Below, piece after piece: positions 9,074-18,687 of a DNA stretch of 34,799 bases (position 1 is the first letter of the stretch; every line of letters begins with the position of its first letter). The notes beneath the pieces were generated by a model. The model ran no database searches, was not told the origin of the DNA, and worked only from the letters and a program-made list of their open reading frames with translations. This stretch comes from Spongiibacter marinus (GTDB lineage: Bacteria; Pseudomonadota; Gammaproteobacteria; Pseudomonadales; Spongiibacteraceae): NCBI RefSeq assembly GCF_016906995.1, contig NZ_JAFBBD010000012.1:1-34799 (forward strand), in the 5' to 3' direction. A program made the translations under genes and the position numbers.

Positions 9074-9678
9074 CGGTAACAAGCAGCCGTATTGACCTGC
9101 TGCGTCACGGCGCCTGCGAGGGCGGCGAGATATTTCGCGGCAGTACCGATGTTGCCTTGAGCGAAACCGGCTGGTCGCAAATGCGTGACAAAGTCGCCAG
9201 CGTGGACGAGCCTCACTGGGATCATATTGTCACCTCGCCGTTGCAACGCTGTGCGCGTTTTGCTGAAGAACTTTCTAGCAAACGCGGCATCGCTCTATCG
9301 GTGGACGAGAACTTGCGCGAGATCCATTTTGGCGACTGGGAGGGGCTGCCGCACAGTGAAGCCCAACAGCGAGATCCAGAGGTATGGCGCAAGTTTTGGC
9401 AGTCACCGGATTCGGCCAGCCCGCCCAATGGCGAAGCGATGAGTGACTTTTGCGAGCGGGTGACAGGAGCACTGGATGCCATTGCTCAGCAGCACAGTGG
9501 GCGGTCGGTGTTGCTGGTGGTGCACGGCGCGGTTATCCGCGTGATGATATGCCATTGGTTGGGTATGCCAATGGGCGCAATGACGCGGCTATCGGTGCCC
9601 TATGCCGGCTTTAGCCGCTTTCATATTTACCACCAAGATGGTCGGGAGCCGTGGGTGCAGTTGCATAGCCACGGCTAG
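9070..9678 (+). CDS. cobC: Alpha-ribazole-5'-phosphate phosphatase (histidine phosphatase family)
   Basis: A 202-residue member of the histidine phosphatase superfamily. The phospho-accepting His is in DLLRHGACEGG near residue 14. The second catalytic pieces are TSPLQRCARFAEEL, the Glu of EIHFGDWEGLP, and LLVVHGAVIRV near residue 155. It removes the phosphate from alpha-ribazole phosphate or from adenosylcobalamin phosphate, ending nucleotide loop assembly. The assignment over generic phosphoglycerate-mutase-like phosphatases rests on the four-base overlap with cobT. Many bacteria place cobS next to these genes, but here the next gene is an unrelated lipoprotein on the other strand, so cobS is absent from its common position. 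Confidence 0.88.
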   Translation: MTVTSSRIDLLRHGACEGGEIFRGSTDVALSETGWSQMRDKVASVDEPHWDHIVTSPLQRCARFAEELSSKRGIALSVDENLREIHFGDWEGLPHSEAQQRDPEVWRKFWQSPDSASPPNGEAMSDFCERVTGALDAIAQQHSGRSVLLVVHGAVIRVMICHWLGMPMGAMTRLSVPYAGFSRFHIYHQDGREPWVQLHSHG

Positions 9679-9695
9679 GCCTTCAGTGGCGTGGA

Positions 9696-10139
9696 TTACG
9701 GGCGTTCGATTTTCGGGGCGGATAGCGCCTTACTGCCTGCAATAAACCACTTGCCGTCCCGGCGCACAAATTGATAACGGGCGTGATGGCGCTGGGTTTC
9801 CCCGGCTTTGAAACTACCAAAGCTGCTTTTGTACTGTTTGTATTCCATATTGAAAGGCGCGAGCTTTCGCATGCCGACCACAGTGTCGAAGTCTTCAGGG
9901 AAGCGCAGCGTCACATAGACGTCAGCGCTAGCGGACTCGCCGCCGTCGTTCTTATTCAATACCTCGACACTCTCCAACTCGAAAAATGCGGGCTCAGCCA
10001 ATTCGGCGATGTTTTTCTTTAACAGTTCTTGCACGGTGTAGTCGGTAAATGCGATGGGCTTCTGGCTGCAGGAAGCCAGCACTATCGCTGCGGCGAACAC
10101 TGCGAAAATGCGGCGTAATGCAAAGGGAAAAATACACAT
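9696..10139 (-). CDS. Small lipoprotein of unknown function
   Basis: The product is about 147 residues if the ATG at 10139 is used. That start gives a clean lipoprotein signal peptide, MCIFPFALRRIFAVFAAAIV, ending in the lipobox LASC at residue 24. Upstream in-frame ATGs at 10163, 10172 and 10217 are possible, but they lengthen the part before the hydrophobic core and increase overlap with the control region of the divergent phosphatase gene. The mature part begins SQKPIAFTDYTVQELLKKNI and ends with KWFIAGSKALSAPKI, resembling small alpha+beta periplasmic domains (NTF2-like or DUF4878-like folds end similarly), but I do not recognise the family. It is convergent with cobC, which ends 17 bases away. 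Confidence 0.65.
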   Translation of the reverse strand: MCIFPFALRRIFAVFAAAIVLASCSQKPIAFTDYTVQELLKKNIAELAEPAFFELESVEVLNKNDGGESASADVYVTLRFPEDFDTVVGMRKLAPFNMEYKQYKSSFGSFKAGETQRHHARYQFVRRDGKWFIAGSKALSAPKIERP

Positions 10140-10244
10140 AAATAGGTAGCTCGTTAGAAACATAACTGTCATCTTTGGGCAGTAGGCTCCTCTGCGTGCG
10201 AGATTTGCATGCTTCACGCCCTGTTTGATGACAACGAGTACACT

Positions 10245-11882
10245 ATGGATCGCCGACTATTTATCAAAGCGCTTACTACTGCCAGCATTGGCATACCTAT
10301 ACTGACAGCCTGCGGGGGCGGTAGCAATAACAGCGGCGGTGGCGGTGGTACCGGTGGCGGCGTAACGCCAAGTGCGGGGCTGCGGTTTGAACACGGTGTT
10401 GCCAGTGGTGACCCCTTGGACGACCGCGTAATTTTATGGACGCGAGCAACGCCAGCGCTTGGCCACACCGGCGATATTACGGTGCTGTGTGAAATCGCCG
10501 AAGATCCGGGTTTCGAGCGCATTGTGCTTTCAGAAACCCTGAGTAGTAATGCCAATCGCGACTACACAGTAAAGTTTGACGCTGCCGGCCTACTGGCTGA
10601 CCGACGCTACTGGTACCGGTTTAAAGGTGCCGACAGCAGCTCACCGGTTGGCCGCGCGCGAACCTTGCCCCTGCCTGGTCAATACACTGACCGCCTGCGC
10701 TTTGCCGTGTGCTCGTGTAGCAGCTATCCCCACGGTTACTTCTCGGTATACCGCATGATGGCAAACCGCGCCGACCTCGACTTTGTCATGCACTTGGGCG
10801 ACTACATCTACGAGTATGGCCAGGATGAGTACGGCGACCATCCAGAACGTCTGCTCGATCCGGCCCATGAAATTGTCAGCCTGGACGATTACCGGCGCCG
10901 CTATGCGTTATACCGTCGCGACGTCGACCTTCAGGCCGCTCATGCCACCCACTCCTTCGTTACGGTGTGGGACGACCATGAAACCACCGACAATTCTTAT
11001 AAAGATGGCGCGAACAATCACAATGAGGGCGAAGGTGATTGGTTTGAGCGCAAACGCTTAGCGATTCAGGCCTATTTTGAATGGCTGCCGATCCGTCCGC
11101 CAACCGCAAGTCAGGACAGCATCTACCGCGCCTTCCGCTTTGGCGATCTGGCTGACTTTGTCATGCTCGATACCCGTTTGGAAGGCCGGGAAAAGCAGCT
11201 TGATAACCCGGTTGATCCGGCGCGCATTGAGCAGCGTGACCTGCTGGGGCAAACGCAAAAAGACTGGTTTAAAAATCAGTTGGCGGTGTCTCAGGGGATA
11301 TGGAAATTCGTCGGTCAGCAAGTCATGTTTGCGCAGCTGCAGATCCTCGAGCTGCAACGCCTGCTGCCAGGTGTCCCGACTAACGATTTCAGCCCCCTCA
11401 TTGCCGTCAATATGGACCAATGGGACGGCTACCCCACCGAGCGCGAAGAGATACTCGATTTCATCGACGAGCAAGGTATTCAAAACACTGTAATTCTAAC
11501 CGGTGATATCCACACCAGTTGGGCGAATGAGGTGTATAAAAGCAGTGCGATCTTGACCAGCGGTGTATTGGATGAGCCCTTGGCCGTCGAGTTCGTGACC
11601 AGCAGTATTACCTCGCCCGGCTTCCCAGACGGCGCCGCCGAGTTGGTATCGGCAGTTCTGCCCGTGGCGAACCCGCACATGAAATATACCGACCTGAAAA
11701 ACAAGGGTTTCATCTTGATGGATGTCACTCGCGAACGCACACAGGCGGAGTATTACTACGCTGCTGATATCAGTCGTGCTGACCAGTCCGGGGTGGAAAT
11801 GGACAAGGTCAAAACACTGTCTGTGAATGCCGGCAGCAGCCGCTTAGTCGAAGACACCCCAGTGAGCCGCCCGCGTAGCTAA
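10245..11882 (+). CDS. phoD: PhoD-like alkaline phosphatase / phosphodiesterase lipoprotein, Tat signal
   Basis: The 545-residue protein starts MDRRLFIKALTTASIGIPIL, with a twin-arginine motif and a lipobox (LTAC), then a Gly/Ser/Asn linker. Tat export suits the PhoD family, which folds with metals in the cytoplasm. The PhoD N-terminal domain begins FEHGVASGDPLDDRVILWTR. The metallophosphatase core shows FAVCSCSSYPHGYFSVYRMM, FVMHLGDYIYEYG, VWDDHETTDNSYKDG, FVMLDTR and, near residue 420, ILTGDIHTSWAN. It releases phosphate from phosphomono- or diesters outside the cytoplasm. An earlier in-frame start at 10209 would put 12 residues before the Arg pair and is less likely. A second phosphatase gene follows after 29 bases, probably in one operon. 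Confidence 0.9.
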   Translation: MDRRLFIKALTTASIGIPILTACGGGSNNSGGGGGTGGGVTPSAGLRFEHGVASGDPLDDRVILWTRATPALGHTGDITVLCEIAEDPGFERIVLSETLSSNANRDYTVKFDAAGLLADRRYWYRFKGADSSSPVGRARTLPLPGQYTDRLRFAVCSCSSYPHGYFSVYRMMANRADLDFVMHLGDYIYEYGQDEYGDHPERLLDPAHEIVSLDDYRRRYALYRRDVDLQAAHATHSFVTVWDDHETTDNSYKDGANNHNEGEGDWFERKRLAIQAYFEWLPIRPPTASQDSIYRAFRFGDLADFVMLDTRLEGREKQLDNPVDPARIEQRDLLGQTQKDWFKNQLAVSQGIWKFVGQQVMFAQLQILELQRLLPGVPTNDFSPLIAVNMDQWDGYPTEREEILDFIDEQGIQNTVILTGDIHTSWANEVYKSSAILTSGVLDEPLAVEFVTSSITSPGFPDGAAELVSAVLPVANPHMKYTDLKNKGFILMDVTRERTQAEYYYAADISRADQSGVEMDKVKTLSVNAGSSRLVEDTPVSRPRS

Positions 11883-11911
11883 GCCGCTGTAGTAGAAAAG
11901 GAAGTAGATAA

Positions 11912-13942
11912 ATGTCTCATTTGTACAACGCACTGGGTCGCGCTCTGGTATTTGGCGCAGCGGTGGCCTTGAGTGCCTGCGGTGGTTCCTCATCAAGCAG
12001 TAATAGCGTTTCGACGCCTGGTGTTGATAACAGCGTTGAGCAACCCGTTGATGGCAACGCCGACACCCTGCGCTTTATTTTGCTGGGTGACAGCGGCAGC
12101 GGCAGCGATGGTGCCTATGCAGTCGGGCAGGCGATTGAAAAAGTCTGCGCGGCTCGCGGGTGCGACCTTGTTCTTGGATTGGGCGATAATATCTATGAGT
12201 CCGGGGTGAGCTCGGTGATGGATAGCCAGTTCGAAGAAAAGTTTGAACAGCCTTTTGCCCCCGTTGATCTGCCGTTCTATTTTGTTTTGGGTAACCACGA
12301 CAACACCGAATTTTTCGGTGGCGATGGTGCGGGAAATGCCAACGGTGATTTCCAGGTTGACTACCATTATCGCGACAGCGAACACCCCGATGCGCCCCGT
12401 GCCAGTGACCGCTGGAAGATGCCTGATCGCTACTACCGTTTTACTCAGGGGCAGCAGGAAAATGGCCAGCCCTTGGTGGAGTTCTTCGCCATTGACTCCA
12501 GCCAGGTGGCTGGCGGTTTCCCCGATAGCGATGAAAATTACGCCTACAACAGTTACGGTCTGGCGCAGGCGCGTTGGTTGAAAGCGTCAATCGATGCCAG
12601 TCAGGCCAAATGGAAAATGGTGTTTGCTCACCACCCCTATGTTTCCAATGGCAGCCACGGCAATGCCGGTAATTATGACGGCGTCCCCGGCTTCTTGCTG
12701 CCGGTTCTCGCGGGCGAGCGCTACAAGGCCTTCTTAGAAGAAACCATGTGTGACCGTGCCGACTTTTTCTTTGCGGGCCACGACCACGACCTGCAGTGGC
12801 TAATGCCGACGCCATCGTGTGGAAAGACGGAGTTCATTCTATCTGGCGCGGGAAGTAAAACCCGCAGCCTGGTGCGGCGCGACGAAAACCCCGTGTTCTA
12901 CGAGCGCGGCGACAGCTACGGGTTTTTCTGGGTAGAAATCAAAGGCGACCGCATGCGTGGCGAGGCCTATGAGGTTGATCCCAATGACCCTGCTTTAGGA
13001 CTGGGCTCGCTCTCCGACCCCCAGCCGGCTTATGGCCGTCAAACACCGCAACAGCCCTCACAGGGACTGGCGGCAAGCGATGCCTTTAGCAACCCCCTGC
13101 AGGGCGATCCGAGCTTTGACGTGTCGTCGGAGCAGGGCAACCTCGACCCTGTACAGGAGCAATTGCGCGCTGGTTTTGATGGTTTGGCTGCAGCCGTACC
13201 AGAAGAGAATTTGGCGGCAGTCATCGCCTCGCTGGGCGCTGCGACGGAAGGCTTGATTGAAGTTGTGGACGCGCTGGCAAGTGGCGCCCAAGCTGCTGCG
13301 ACTGAGCAAAACCCGGAATTGATACTGGCGGGTTCTGCCAGGGCGTCGCAGGCGTTGCTGTACTCGTTGCAGCAGTTGCAAGCCATTGCCGACCGCGATG
13401 ATTTACCCGCGCCGTTTGACCAGTTAGCGCCGGCACTGGATGCTTTCAAAGCCGCCAATAACCAAGGTGGTGAGCAGCAGGCGGCAGACTTGCGCAGTTT
13501 GACTGACCCGCTGCGGGGCCTGGCTGGCAATATTCAGGGCATAGTCGATGCCATTGAAGAAGAGGCCGGTATCGTCCCAGTGGTGGGTGGTAGCTTTGCC
13601 CTGCTGTCCGAGCTATTACTGGACGTGGGCCGCAGCATCGACGCCATCGGCAATGTCAGCGTTAGCGAGCTGGGGCAAGTGCTGTCTTCTACTGTGGAAG
13701 ACCTGTTGAATAATATTCTCGTGGGTGTGATCCCCATTGAGCAGTTTGCGCCGGCTGAAGTGACTCAGGCCATCGGTTTGGGGCCGGCCTTCCTGAGCAG
13801 CGCTTTGCTGGCCGTCACCCGAGAATTGGGCTTCCATATTGATAACTTGCTGTTGTCTCAGTTGGATCCGCTGATCGGCGCTCTGGATCAACTGCTGTTG
13901 CGACCGCTGTTTGATGCCTTAGCGGGACTGTCTGAATTCTAG
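11912..13942 (+). CDS. Purple acid phosphatase-like lipoprotein with a long C-terminal extension
   Basis: This 676-residue protein has a Sec lipoprotein signal (lipobox LSAC, Cys23) and a Ser-rich linker. Residues about 52-365 form a calcineurin-like phosphoesterase domain of the purple (tartrate-resistant) acid phosphatase type. The metal motifs are [10 protein letters not shown] (Asp60), [11 protein letters not shown] (Asp92, Tyr95), [21 protein letters not shown] and [11 protein letters not shown]. Residues about 380-676 have no phosphatase motifs. They are Leu/Ala-rich and helical in appearance, with amphipathic stretches such as [20 protein letters not shown] and an end of [20 protein letters not shown]. 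The family is unknown to me and the segment may contact membrane or partners. RBS AAGGAAG precedes the ATG. Its last 24 bases overlap the convergent cobQ. Confidence 0.85.
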   Translation: MSHLYNALGRALVFGAAVALSACGGSSSSSNSVSTPGVDNSVEQPVDGNADTLRFILLGDSGSGSDGAYAVGQAIEKVCAARGCDLVLGLGDNIYESGVSSVMDSQFEEKFEQPFAPVDLPFYFVLGNHDNTEFFGGDGAGNANGDFQVDYHYRDSEHPDAPRASDRWKMPDRYYRFTQGQQENGQPLVEFFAIDSSQVAGGFPDSDENYAYNSYGLAQARWLKASIDASQAKWKMVFAHHPYVSNGSHGNAGNYDGVPGFLLPVLAGERYKAFLEETMCDRADFFFAGHDHDLQWLMPTPSCGKTEFILSGAGSKTRSLVRRDENPVFYERGDSYGFFWVEIKGDRMRGEAYEVDPNDPALGLGSLSDPQPAYGRQTPQQPSQGLAASDAFSNPLQGDPSFDVSSEQGNLDPVQEQLRAGFDGLAAAVPEENLAAVIASLGAATEGLIEVVDALASGAQAAATEQNPELILAGSARASQALLYSLQQLQAIADRDDLPAPFDQLAPALDAFKAANNQGGEQQAADLRSLTDPLRGLAGNIQGIVDAIEEEAGIVPVVGGSFALLSELLLDVGRSIDAIGNVSVSELGQVLSSTVEDLLNNILVGVIPIEQFAPAEVTQAIGLGPAFLSSALLAVTRELGFHIDNLLLSQLDPLIGALDQLLLRPLFDALAGLSEF

Positions 13943-15391
13943 TGAGCAGCTACGGAGCAGTTTATCGAGATCGATGTGCTGCTCCACGCTGTCGGCAATG
14001 CGGTCTAGATTCGTTTCTATGACCGCGTCGTAATTGTAGGCAGCCTGCTCGGTGGCACCAGCCCAGGTGAGCAGCTGTTGCCGAGCGTGGTCATCGTCGA
14101 ACAAACCGTGGATATAGCTGCCCAGTACTTGTCCGTCTTCGCTGATGGCGCCGTCAAGGTGGCTTCCCAAATCGGCAAAATGGCGCTTGAGGCCGGCGCC
14201 CTCACTGACCCCAGCGTGAATTTCATAACCGCGGATTGAGGTCGTTTTGCCGTTTAGATGGCAGTGCCCGCTGACTTGGCGCAGGGTTTTCTCGCTGGCC
14301 AGTGTGGTGGTGATATCAAGCAGGCCTAAGCCCTCACTGCTACCGGCCGGGCCTTCAATACCCAGCGGATCGTGCAGTTCACTGCCCAGCATTTGAAAGC
14401 CGCCGCAAATCCCCAACACTTTGCCACCGTAACGCAAATGACGTTTGAGCTGATCGGCCCAGCCATTGTCGCGCAGCTGTTGTAAGTCAGCGCGCACGCT
14501 TTTGCTGCCGGGTAGGATGAGCAAGTCGCAAGGCGGCAGTACCTCGCCCTTGCGTACGAAGCAAAGGTCAACATTGGGGTGCAGGCGAAGGGCGTCGAAG
14601 TCGGTGTGATTACTGGTGCGGGGCAATACAGGTACCGCCACCCGCAAACTGATATCCTCGCGAATTTGCTGGGTATCAATGGCATCCTCGGCTTCCAGGT
14701 GCAGGTCGTGCAAATAGGGTAGTACACCTAATACGGGCTTGCCGGTGCGCGCTTCCAACCAGTCCAACCCGGATTGCAGCAGGGCAATATCGCCGCGAAA
14801 ACGGTTGATGACGAACCCAACAACCCGCGCTTGTTCGCTTTCTGACAACAACTCCAGCGTGCCCACTAAATGCGCGAAAACGCCACCGCGATCGATATCC
14901 GCAATCAGTATCACCGGGCAGTCAACCGCTTCTGCAAACCCCATGTTGGCAATATCGTTCGCGCGAAGATTGATTTCAGCGGGGCTGCCGGCGCCCTCCA
15001 CCACAACCCAGTCATATTGTTGAGTAAGGCGCTGGTGGGACGCTAATACCGCCTTTCGTGCAGTCGCTTTATAGCCGTGGTAGTCCTGCGCCTCCATATT
15101 GCGCAGGGCCTGCCCGTGAATTATCACTTGTGCGCCGGTGTCACTGTTGGGTTTAAGCAGAACCGGGTTCATATCGCTGTGGGCGGGTAGTCCGCAAGCC
15201 CGTGCCTGCACGGCCTGGGCGCGGCCGATTTCCTTGCCATCGGGGGTGACGGCGCTGTTAAGCGCCATATTCTGTGGCTTGAACGGCGCGACATGTAAGC
15301 CGCGGCGATGCAGGGCGCGACACAGTGCGGCGACGAGAACGCTTTTGCCGGCATCGGAGGTGGTGCCCTGAACCATTAGCGTATTAGTCAT
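13919..15391 (-). CDS. cobQ: Adenosylcobyric acid synthase (glutamine-hydrolysing)
   Basis: The 490-residue CobQ/CbiP adds four amide groups to adenosylcobyrinic acid a,c-diamide using glutamine and ATP. The N-terminal dethiobiotin-synthetase-like domain has the P-loop [19 protein letters not shown] and [10 protein letters not shown]. The middle reads [14 protein letters not shown] and [15 protein letters not shown]. The C-terminal glutamine amidotransferase domain has [14 protein letters not shown] (nucleophilic Cys) and [10 protein letters not shown] (His). The ATG at 15391 overlaps the end of bluB by eight bases, suggesting translational coupling; a frame extending to 15421 would give a longer, atypical N-terminus. 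It is the last gene of the minus-strand B12 unit and overlaps the convergent phosphatase gene by 24 bases. Confidence 0.94.
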   Translation of the reverse strand: MTNTLMVQGTTSDAGKSVLVAALCRALHRRGLHVAPFKPQNMALNSAVTPDGKEIGRAQAVQARACGLPAHSDMNPVLLKPNSDTGAQVIIHGQALRNMEAQDYHGYKATARKAVLASHQRLTQQYDWVVVEGAGSPAEINLRANDIANMGFAEAVDCPVILIADIDRGGVFAHLVGTLELLSESEQARVVGFVINRFRGDIALLQSGLDWLEARTGKPVLGVLPYLHDLHLEAEDAIDTQQIREDISLRVAVPVLPRTSNHTDFDALRLHPNVDLCFVRKGEVLPPCDLLILPGSKSVRADLQQLRDNGWADQLKRHLRYGGKVLGICGGFQMLGSELHDPLGIEGPAGSSEGLGLLDITTTLASEKTLRQVSGHCHLNGKTTSIRGYEIHAGVSEGAGLKRHFADLGSHLDGAISEDGQVLGSYIHGLFDDDHARQQLLTWAGATEQAAYNYDAVIETNLDRIADSVEQHIDLDKLLRSCSLEFRQSR

Positions 15392-16046
15392 CGTCTGCCT
15401 CGTTCTCGGTTTGCCAGCCATCCTCCATAATGAGTGTGTGGAGGGGGCGGCGTTGATCCCACTGCGCCGTTTCCAGCATTGGGCGGTCGTAAAATTCCTC
15501 TACGGGTCCCAGACATAGCAGGGCAATGGGGTGGCTACCGGCCGGCATTTTTAGCAGTGCCTTCAAGGGTTCTGGCTCAAATAGCGATACCCAGCCCATC
15601 CCTAAGTTTTCGGCGCGTGCAGCCAGCCAAAGGTTTTGTATGGCGCAGGCGGCGGACGCCAGGTCCATTTCCGGCAGCGTGCGGCGGCCGAACAGGTAGC
15701 GCTCTCGCTGGTCGCACAGTGCCACCACAATGAGTTCGGCGCACTCGCGTATACCTTCTACCTTGAGCTGTAAAAACTCACTACCGCGTTCTTCCAGTGC
15801 CTCGGCTGAGGCAGTGATCTCCTGCTGCACCAGGTCATAGAGTTGTTCCCGGAGCCGGGGCTTGCGGATGCGGATAAATCGCCAGGGTTGCATGTAGCCG
15901 ACGCTGGGCGCTTGGTGTGCGGCGCTTAGCAGGCGTGTCAGTGTGGTGTCGTCAATCTCGCCACCGGTGAAGTGACGCATATCCCGCCGCGCGGCAATCA
16001 CGCGATAGATGGCGTCGATATCGTCGCGGCTAAAGTCAGTTTTCAT
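15384..16046 (-). CDS. bluB: 5,6-dimethylbenzimidazole synthase BluB
   Basis: The 220-residue nitroreductase-fold enzyme uses O2 to cannibalise FMNH2 into 5,6-dimethylbenzimidazole, the B12 lower ligand. Motifs are [18 protein letters not shown] (FMN contacts) near residue 12, [19 protein letters not shown] near 38, [20 protein letters not shown] near 120, [10 protein letters not shown] near 155 and [17 protein letters not shown] near 180. The GFM/GYMQPW and DLASA blocks separate BluB from ordinary nitroreductases. The ATG at 16046 is chosen because homology begins right after it, although the frame stays open to 16259 across btuD. The start overlaps the btuD end by 11 bases and the stop overlaps cobQ. 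The product is the substrate of CobT, encoded at 8024-9073. Confidence 0.93.
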   Translation of the reverse strand: MKTDFSRDDIDAIYRVIAARRDMRHFTGGEIDDTTLTRLLSAAHQAPSVGYMQPWRFIRIRKPRLREQLYDLVQQEITASAEALEERGSEFLQLKVEGIRECAELIVVALCDQRERYLFGRRTLPEMDLASAACAIQNLWLAARAENLGMGWVSLFEPEPLKALLKMPAGSHPIALLCLGPVEEFYDRPMLETAQWDQRRPLHTLIMEDGWQTENEADDD

Positions 16047-16833
16047 TGCCGGTATGTCGCTGAGTGCGGGGAATAAAAACGCGCTGGCCTTGGTCTTCGA
16101 GTACGGTAAGTGGTTGCCGATACAGTTTTTCCAGGGCGGGGGCTTGCAGCATGATCGAGGCGTCTCCCCAGCAGGCATTGCCGTCGGGGTAGAGCAGAAG
16201 TAGCTGATCGCAGTAACGCGCTGCCAGGTTGATGTCGTGCAGGCAAAGCAGAACGGCATTTCCTTGTGCGGCCTGTTCGCGCATCATCGACATGACCGCA
16301 ACTTGGTGGTGAAGATCCAAGTGATTGCCGGGCTCGTCGGCCAGCCAAATATCCGCTTGCTGAGTCATGGCGGTGGCAATGGCCAGGCGCTGTTTTTCAC
16401 CGCCGGAAAGGCTGCTCACCAGGCGCTGCTCCATGCCACTTAACTCCATTCGCGCAAGTGCTGCGCGAGCGATCTCAAGGTCCTCGGCAGACTCCATATC
16501 CCAGGCGCTTAAGAAGGGGTGGCGGCCGATCATCACCGATTCCATCACCGTTGCCGGGAAGCTGTCCGAGCGCTCCTGAAAGACAACCGCCATTTGCTGG
16601 GCGATTTGCCGCCGGCGCAGCCGTTGAATGGCCGAACCTGCGAGATATACCGAACCTTTACGAGGTTTGCGCAGCCCGGCCAAGGTATGGAGTAGGGTGG
16701 TTTTACCCGCGCCGTTGGGGCCGAGAACGCCCCAAACTTCGCCGCGCTGAATCGCAAAGTTGAGCTCGCTGCCATCGCTGCGACCCGGCACATCAATGCA
16801 AAGCTGGGCGGCTTGTAACAAGACCTCGCTCAC
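16036..16833 (-). CDS. btuD: Cobalamin ABC transporter ATP-binding protein (BtuD/FecE type)
   Basis: The 265-residue ATPase of a type II importer drives corrinoid uptake across the inner membrane with BtuC. Walker A is GVLGPNGAGKTTLLHTLAGL near residue 35, the Q-loop VVFQERSDSFPATV near 85, the signature LSSLSGGEKQRLAIA near 140, Walker B ADIWLADEPGNHLDL near 160 and the switch His in LLCLHDINLA. The usual DEPTNHLD reads DEPGNHLD, a tolerable change. Translation starts at GTG 16833, with GGAG six bases upstream inside the btuC end. One base is shared with the btuC stop. Heme or siderophore specificity would be possible for the sequence alone; the B12 operon settles it. Confidence 0.92.
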   Translation of the reverse strand: MSEVLLQAAQLCIDVPGRSDGSELNFAIQRGEVWGVLGPNGAGKTTLLHTLAGLRKPRKGSVYLAGSAIQRLRRRQIAQQMAVVFQERSDSFPATVMESVMIGRHPFLSAWDMESAEDLEIARAALARMELSGMEQRLVSSLSGGEKQRLAIATAMTQQADIWLADEPGNHLDLHHQVAVMSMMREQAAQGNAVLLCLHDINLAARYCDQLLLLYPDGNACWGDASIMLQAPALEKLYRQPLTVLEDQGQRVFIPRTQRHTGNEN

Positions 16834-17822
16834 TATCGGCTCCGGTATAACAGTAGCAAGAAGGTGGGAACGCCGAGCAGGGCGGTGATAACGCCAACAG
16901 GTAATTGCTCTGGTGCGATGATGGTTCTGGCCAGCGTATCTGCCAAGGTGAGCAGTGCACCGCCTGCCAAGGCGCAGGCGGGGAGAATCAGCCGCTGGTC
17001 ATTCCCCAGTATCAGCCGCAGCATGTGTGGCACGACCAAGCCGACAAAGCCGATGCTGCCGGCGGTGGTGACCGCCAAGGCGGTGAGTAGGCTGGCGGCA
17101 ATATAAATACTCCACTCCATGGGCTTAACGGCAACGCCCAGCGCCGCTGCTTGCAGCGGGCCGCGCGCCATTGCATTGAGGCTGCGCCCGAGTGGCAGCA
17201 GAAGCAGAGACAGAGCGAGCAGAGTCGTCAGTGCTGGCCACGGGCTGCGAGCATAGGCGAGATCCCCCATCAGCCAGAACAGCATGCCGGGCAGGCTTTC
17301 GGTGGGGGCAATGGCAAGCATAAAGGTGACCACGGCTCCCCATCCCGCCGCAATAACCACACCGGTAAGCAGTAAGCGTGTGGGTGTCCAGCTGCCGGTG
17401 CCGTGGGCTAAGCCGAATACCGTGATCGCCGATACAATGGCGCCGATGAATGCCGAGCCTGAAACCGCCGCACTGCCCAGACCAAGCAGCATGGCGCTAA
17501 GGGCGCCCACCGCCGCGCCTCCGGAAAGGCCGAGAACATAGGGATCCGCCAGCGGGTTGCGCAGCAGCACTTGCATAAGTGCGCCCGCCACGGCCAGTAG
17601 CCCGCCGGTGGCAAACGCGGCGAGGCTGCGTGGTAATCGTAGGTCGAATATCAGGGTGTGATGCAGGGGGTCTCCCTCTCCTTGCAGCACCGCCCACAGC
17701 TCCGCGGTGCTAATGGCGACACTCCCAGTGCTTACACTAAGCGCAACGGCCAACAGCGCGCCGAGGCTGAGTAGGGCGAGTGCGGGTAGCAGGCGCGGGG
17801 TGTGATAGCTAGCGGCGGCCAC
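16833..17822 (-). CDS. btuC: Cobalamin ABC transporter permease (BtuC/FecCD family)
   Basis: This 329-residue inner-membrane permease probably has ten helices. Family motifs include LRLPRSLAAFATGGLLAVAG, LMQVLLRNPLADPYVLGLSG near residue 85, TPTRLLLTGVVIAAGWGA near 148, and GSIGFVGLVVPHMLRLILG near 260, which contacts the ATPase. It ends ELPVGVITALLGVPTFLLLL. It forms the BtuC2D2 importer with the next gene. GTG at 17822 is taken as the start and overlaps btuF by 14 bases; the first hydrophobic helix begins at about residue 10. The three transport genes are tightly packed, so equal co-expression under the upstream riboswitch is likely. Confidence 0.93.
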   Translation of the reverse strand: MAAASYHTPRLLPALALLSLGALLAVALSVSTGSVAISTAELWAVLQGEGDPLHHTLIFDLRLPRSLAAFATGGLLAVAGALMQVLLRNPLADPYVLGLSGGAAVGALSAMLLGLGSAAVSGSAFIGAIVSAITVFGLAHGTGSWTPTRLLLTGVVIAAGWGAVVTFMLAIAPTESLPGMLFWLMGDLAYARSPWPALTTLLALSLLLLPLGRSLNAMARGPLQAAALGVAVKPMEWSIYIAASLLTALAVTTAGSIGFVGLVVPHMLRLILGNDQRLILPACALAGGALLTLADTLARTIIAPEQLPVGVITALLGVPTFLLLLYRSR

Positions 17823-18687
17823 GTGCGGTGTCCAGGTGCTGGCACAGCATACGGGTGCCGCTGAGGAGTCTTGGTGTTGGCCGTTGCAGAGTAGAGGGTG
17901 GAATAAAGAACAGATTATCTCTCTGCACGGCCAGCAGGCCTGAGTAGGGGCGCCAGTCGTCCAGCCAGCTGCGATTTTCTTCTCCCATGCCGCCGGCGAT
18001 AATGGCTTCGGGGTTGGCGGCTAACACGGCCTCGTGGTCGATGCGAGCAGCCAAGCGCGGCAGGTTGCCAAAGACGTTTATGCCGCCGCACAGGCGTGTC
18101 GCTTCGCTAATGAGGTGTTGGTCGTTAACCGTCATTAAGGGGTTAACCCAAATTTGCTGAAAAACGCGAACGCTCTCAGCGTTCTGGTACTGCTTGCGCA
18201 AGGCGGATATGCCGTGGTCAAAATGCTCGGCGGCGGCATTTGCTGCGGGCTCGCTGCCGGCCAGCTCGCCAAAACGGCGCAGGGTGCGACTAACATCGTC
18301 AAAGCCGCGCAGCTCGCTGTAATACACCTTAAGCCCCAGTGCTTCGAGTTGCGCCAGTTGCTCTGTCGGGTTGCCACTGTGCCAGCCGATTAGCAGGTCC
18401 GGTTTTAAGCTGAGAATCGCTTCGAGGTCAAAACGGTTGTAGCTGCCCACTCTCGGCAGGGCTTTCGCTTCATCAGGGTAGTCACTAAAGCTGACGGCAG
18501 CGATTAATTTATCGCCCGCGCCTGCGGCATAGAGCAGCTCCGTCGCACCGGGTGACAGAGCGATAATGCGCGCAGCCGGAGCATCCAGGCAAACCTTTAC
18601 GTTGCGGTCATCGTCAACGCAGCGCTCACTGCCAGCGCTGGCTATGTGCGCGAGCAGTAGGCTGAGTACGACAAGCAGGCGGCGCAT
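17809..18687 (-). CDS. btuF: Periplasmic cobalamin-binding protein BtuF
   Basis: The 292-residue substrate-binding protein delivers B12 from the periplasm to BtuCD. It begins MRRLLVVLSLLLAHIASAGS, a signal peptide probably cut after the ASA. The class III binding fold shows RIIALSPGATELLYAAGAGD, RVGSYNRFDLEAILSLKPDL and LIGWHSGNPTEQLAQLEALG, and later IWVNPLMTVNDQHLISEATR and LCGGINVFG. The Trp of IGWHSGN and of QQIWVNP are of the sort that stack on the corrin. ATG at 18687 is preferred to the TTG one codon earlier, and shares its A with the stop of the adenosyltransferase gene (TGATG). The C-terminus overlaps btuC. Confidence 0.92.
   Translation of the reverse strand: MRRLLVVLSLLLAHIASAGSERCVDDDRNVKVCLDAPAARIIALSPGATELLYAAGAGDKLIAAVSFSDYPDEAKALPRVGSYNRFDLEAILSLKPDLLIGWHSGNPTEQLAQLEALGLKVYYSELRGFDDVSRTLRRFGELAGSEPAANAAAEHFDHGISALRKQYQNAESVRVFQQIWVNPLMTVNDQHLISEATRLCGGINVFGNLPRLAARIDHEAVLAANPEAIIAGGMGEENRSWLDDWRPYSGLLAVQRDNLFFIPPSTLQRPTPRLLSGTRMLCQHLDTARGRR

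Noticed and set aside
16047-16259. Upstream part of the frame continuing from bluB
   Set aside because: It overlaps btuD on the same strand in another frame and has no similarity to BluB; ATG 16046 starts at the family N-terminus.
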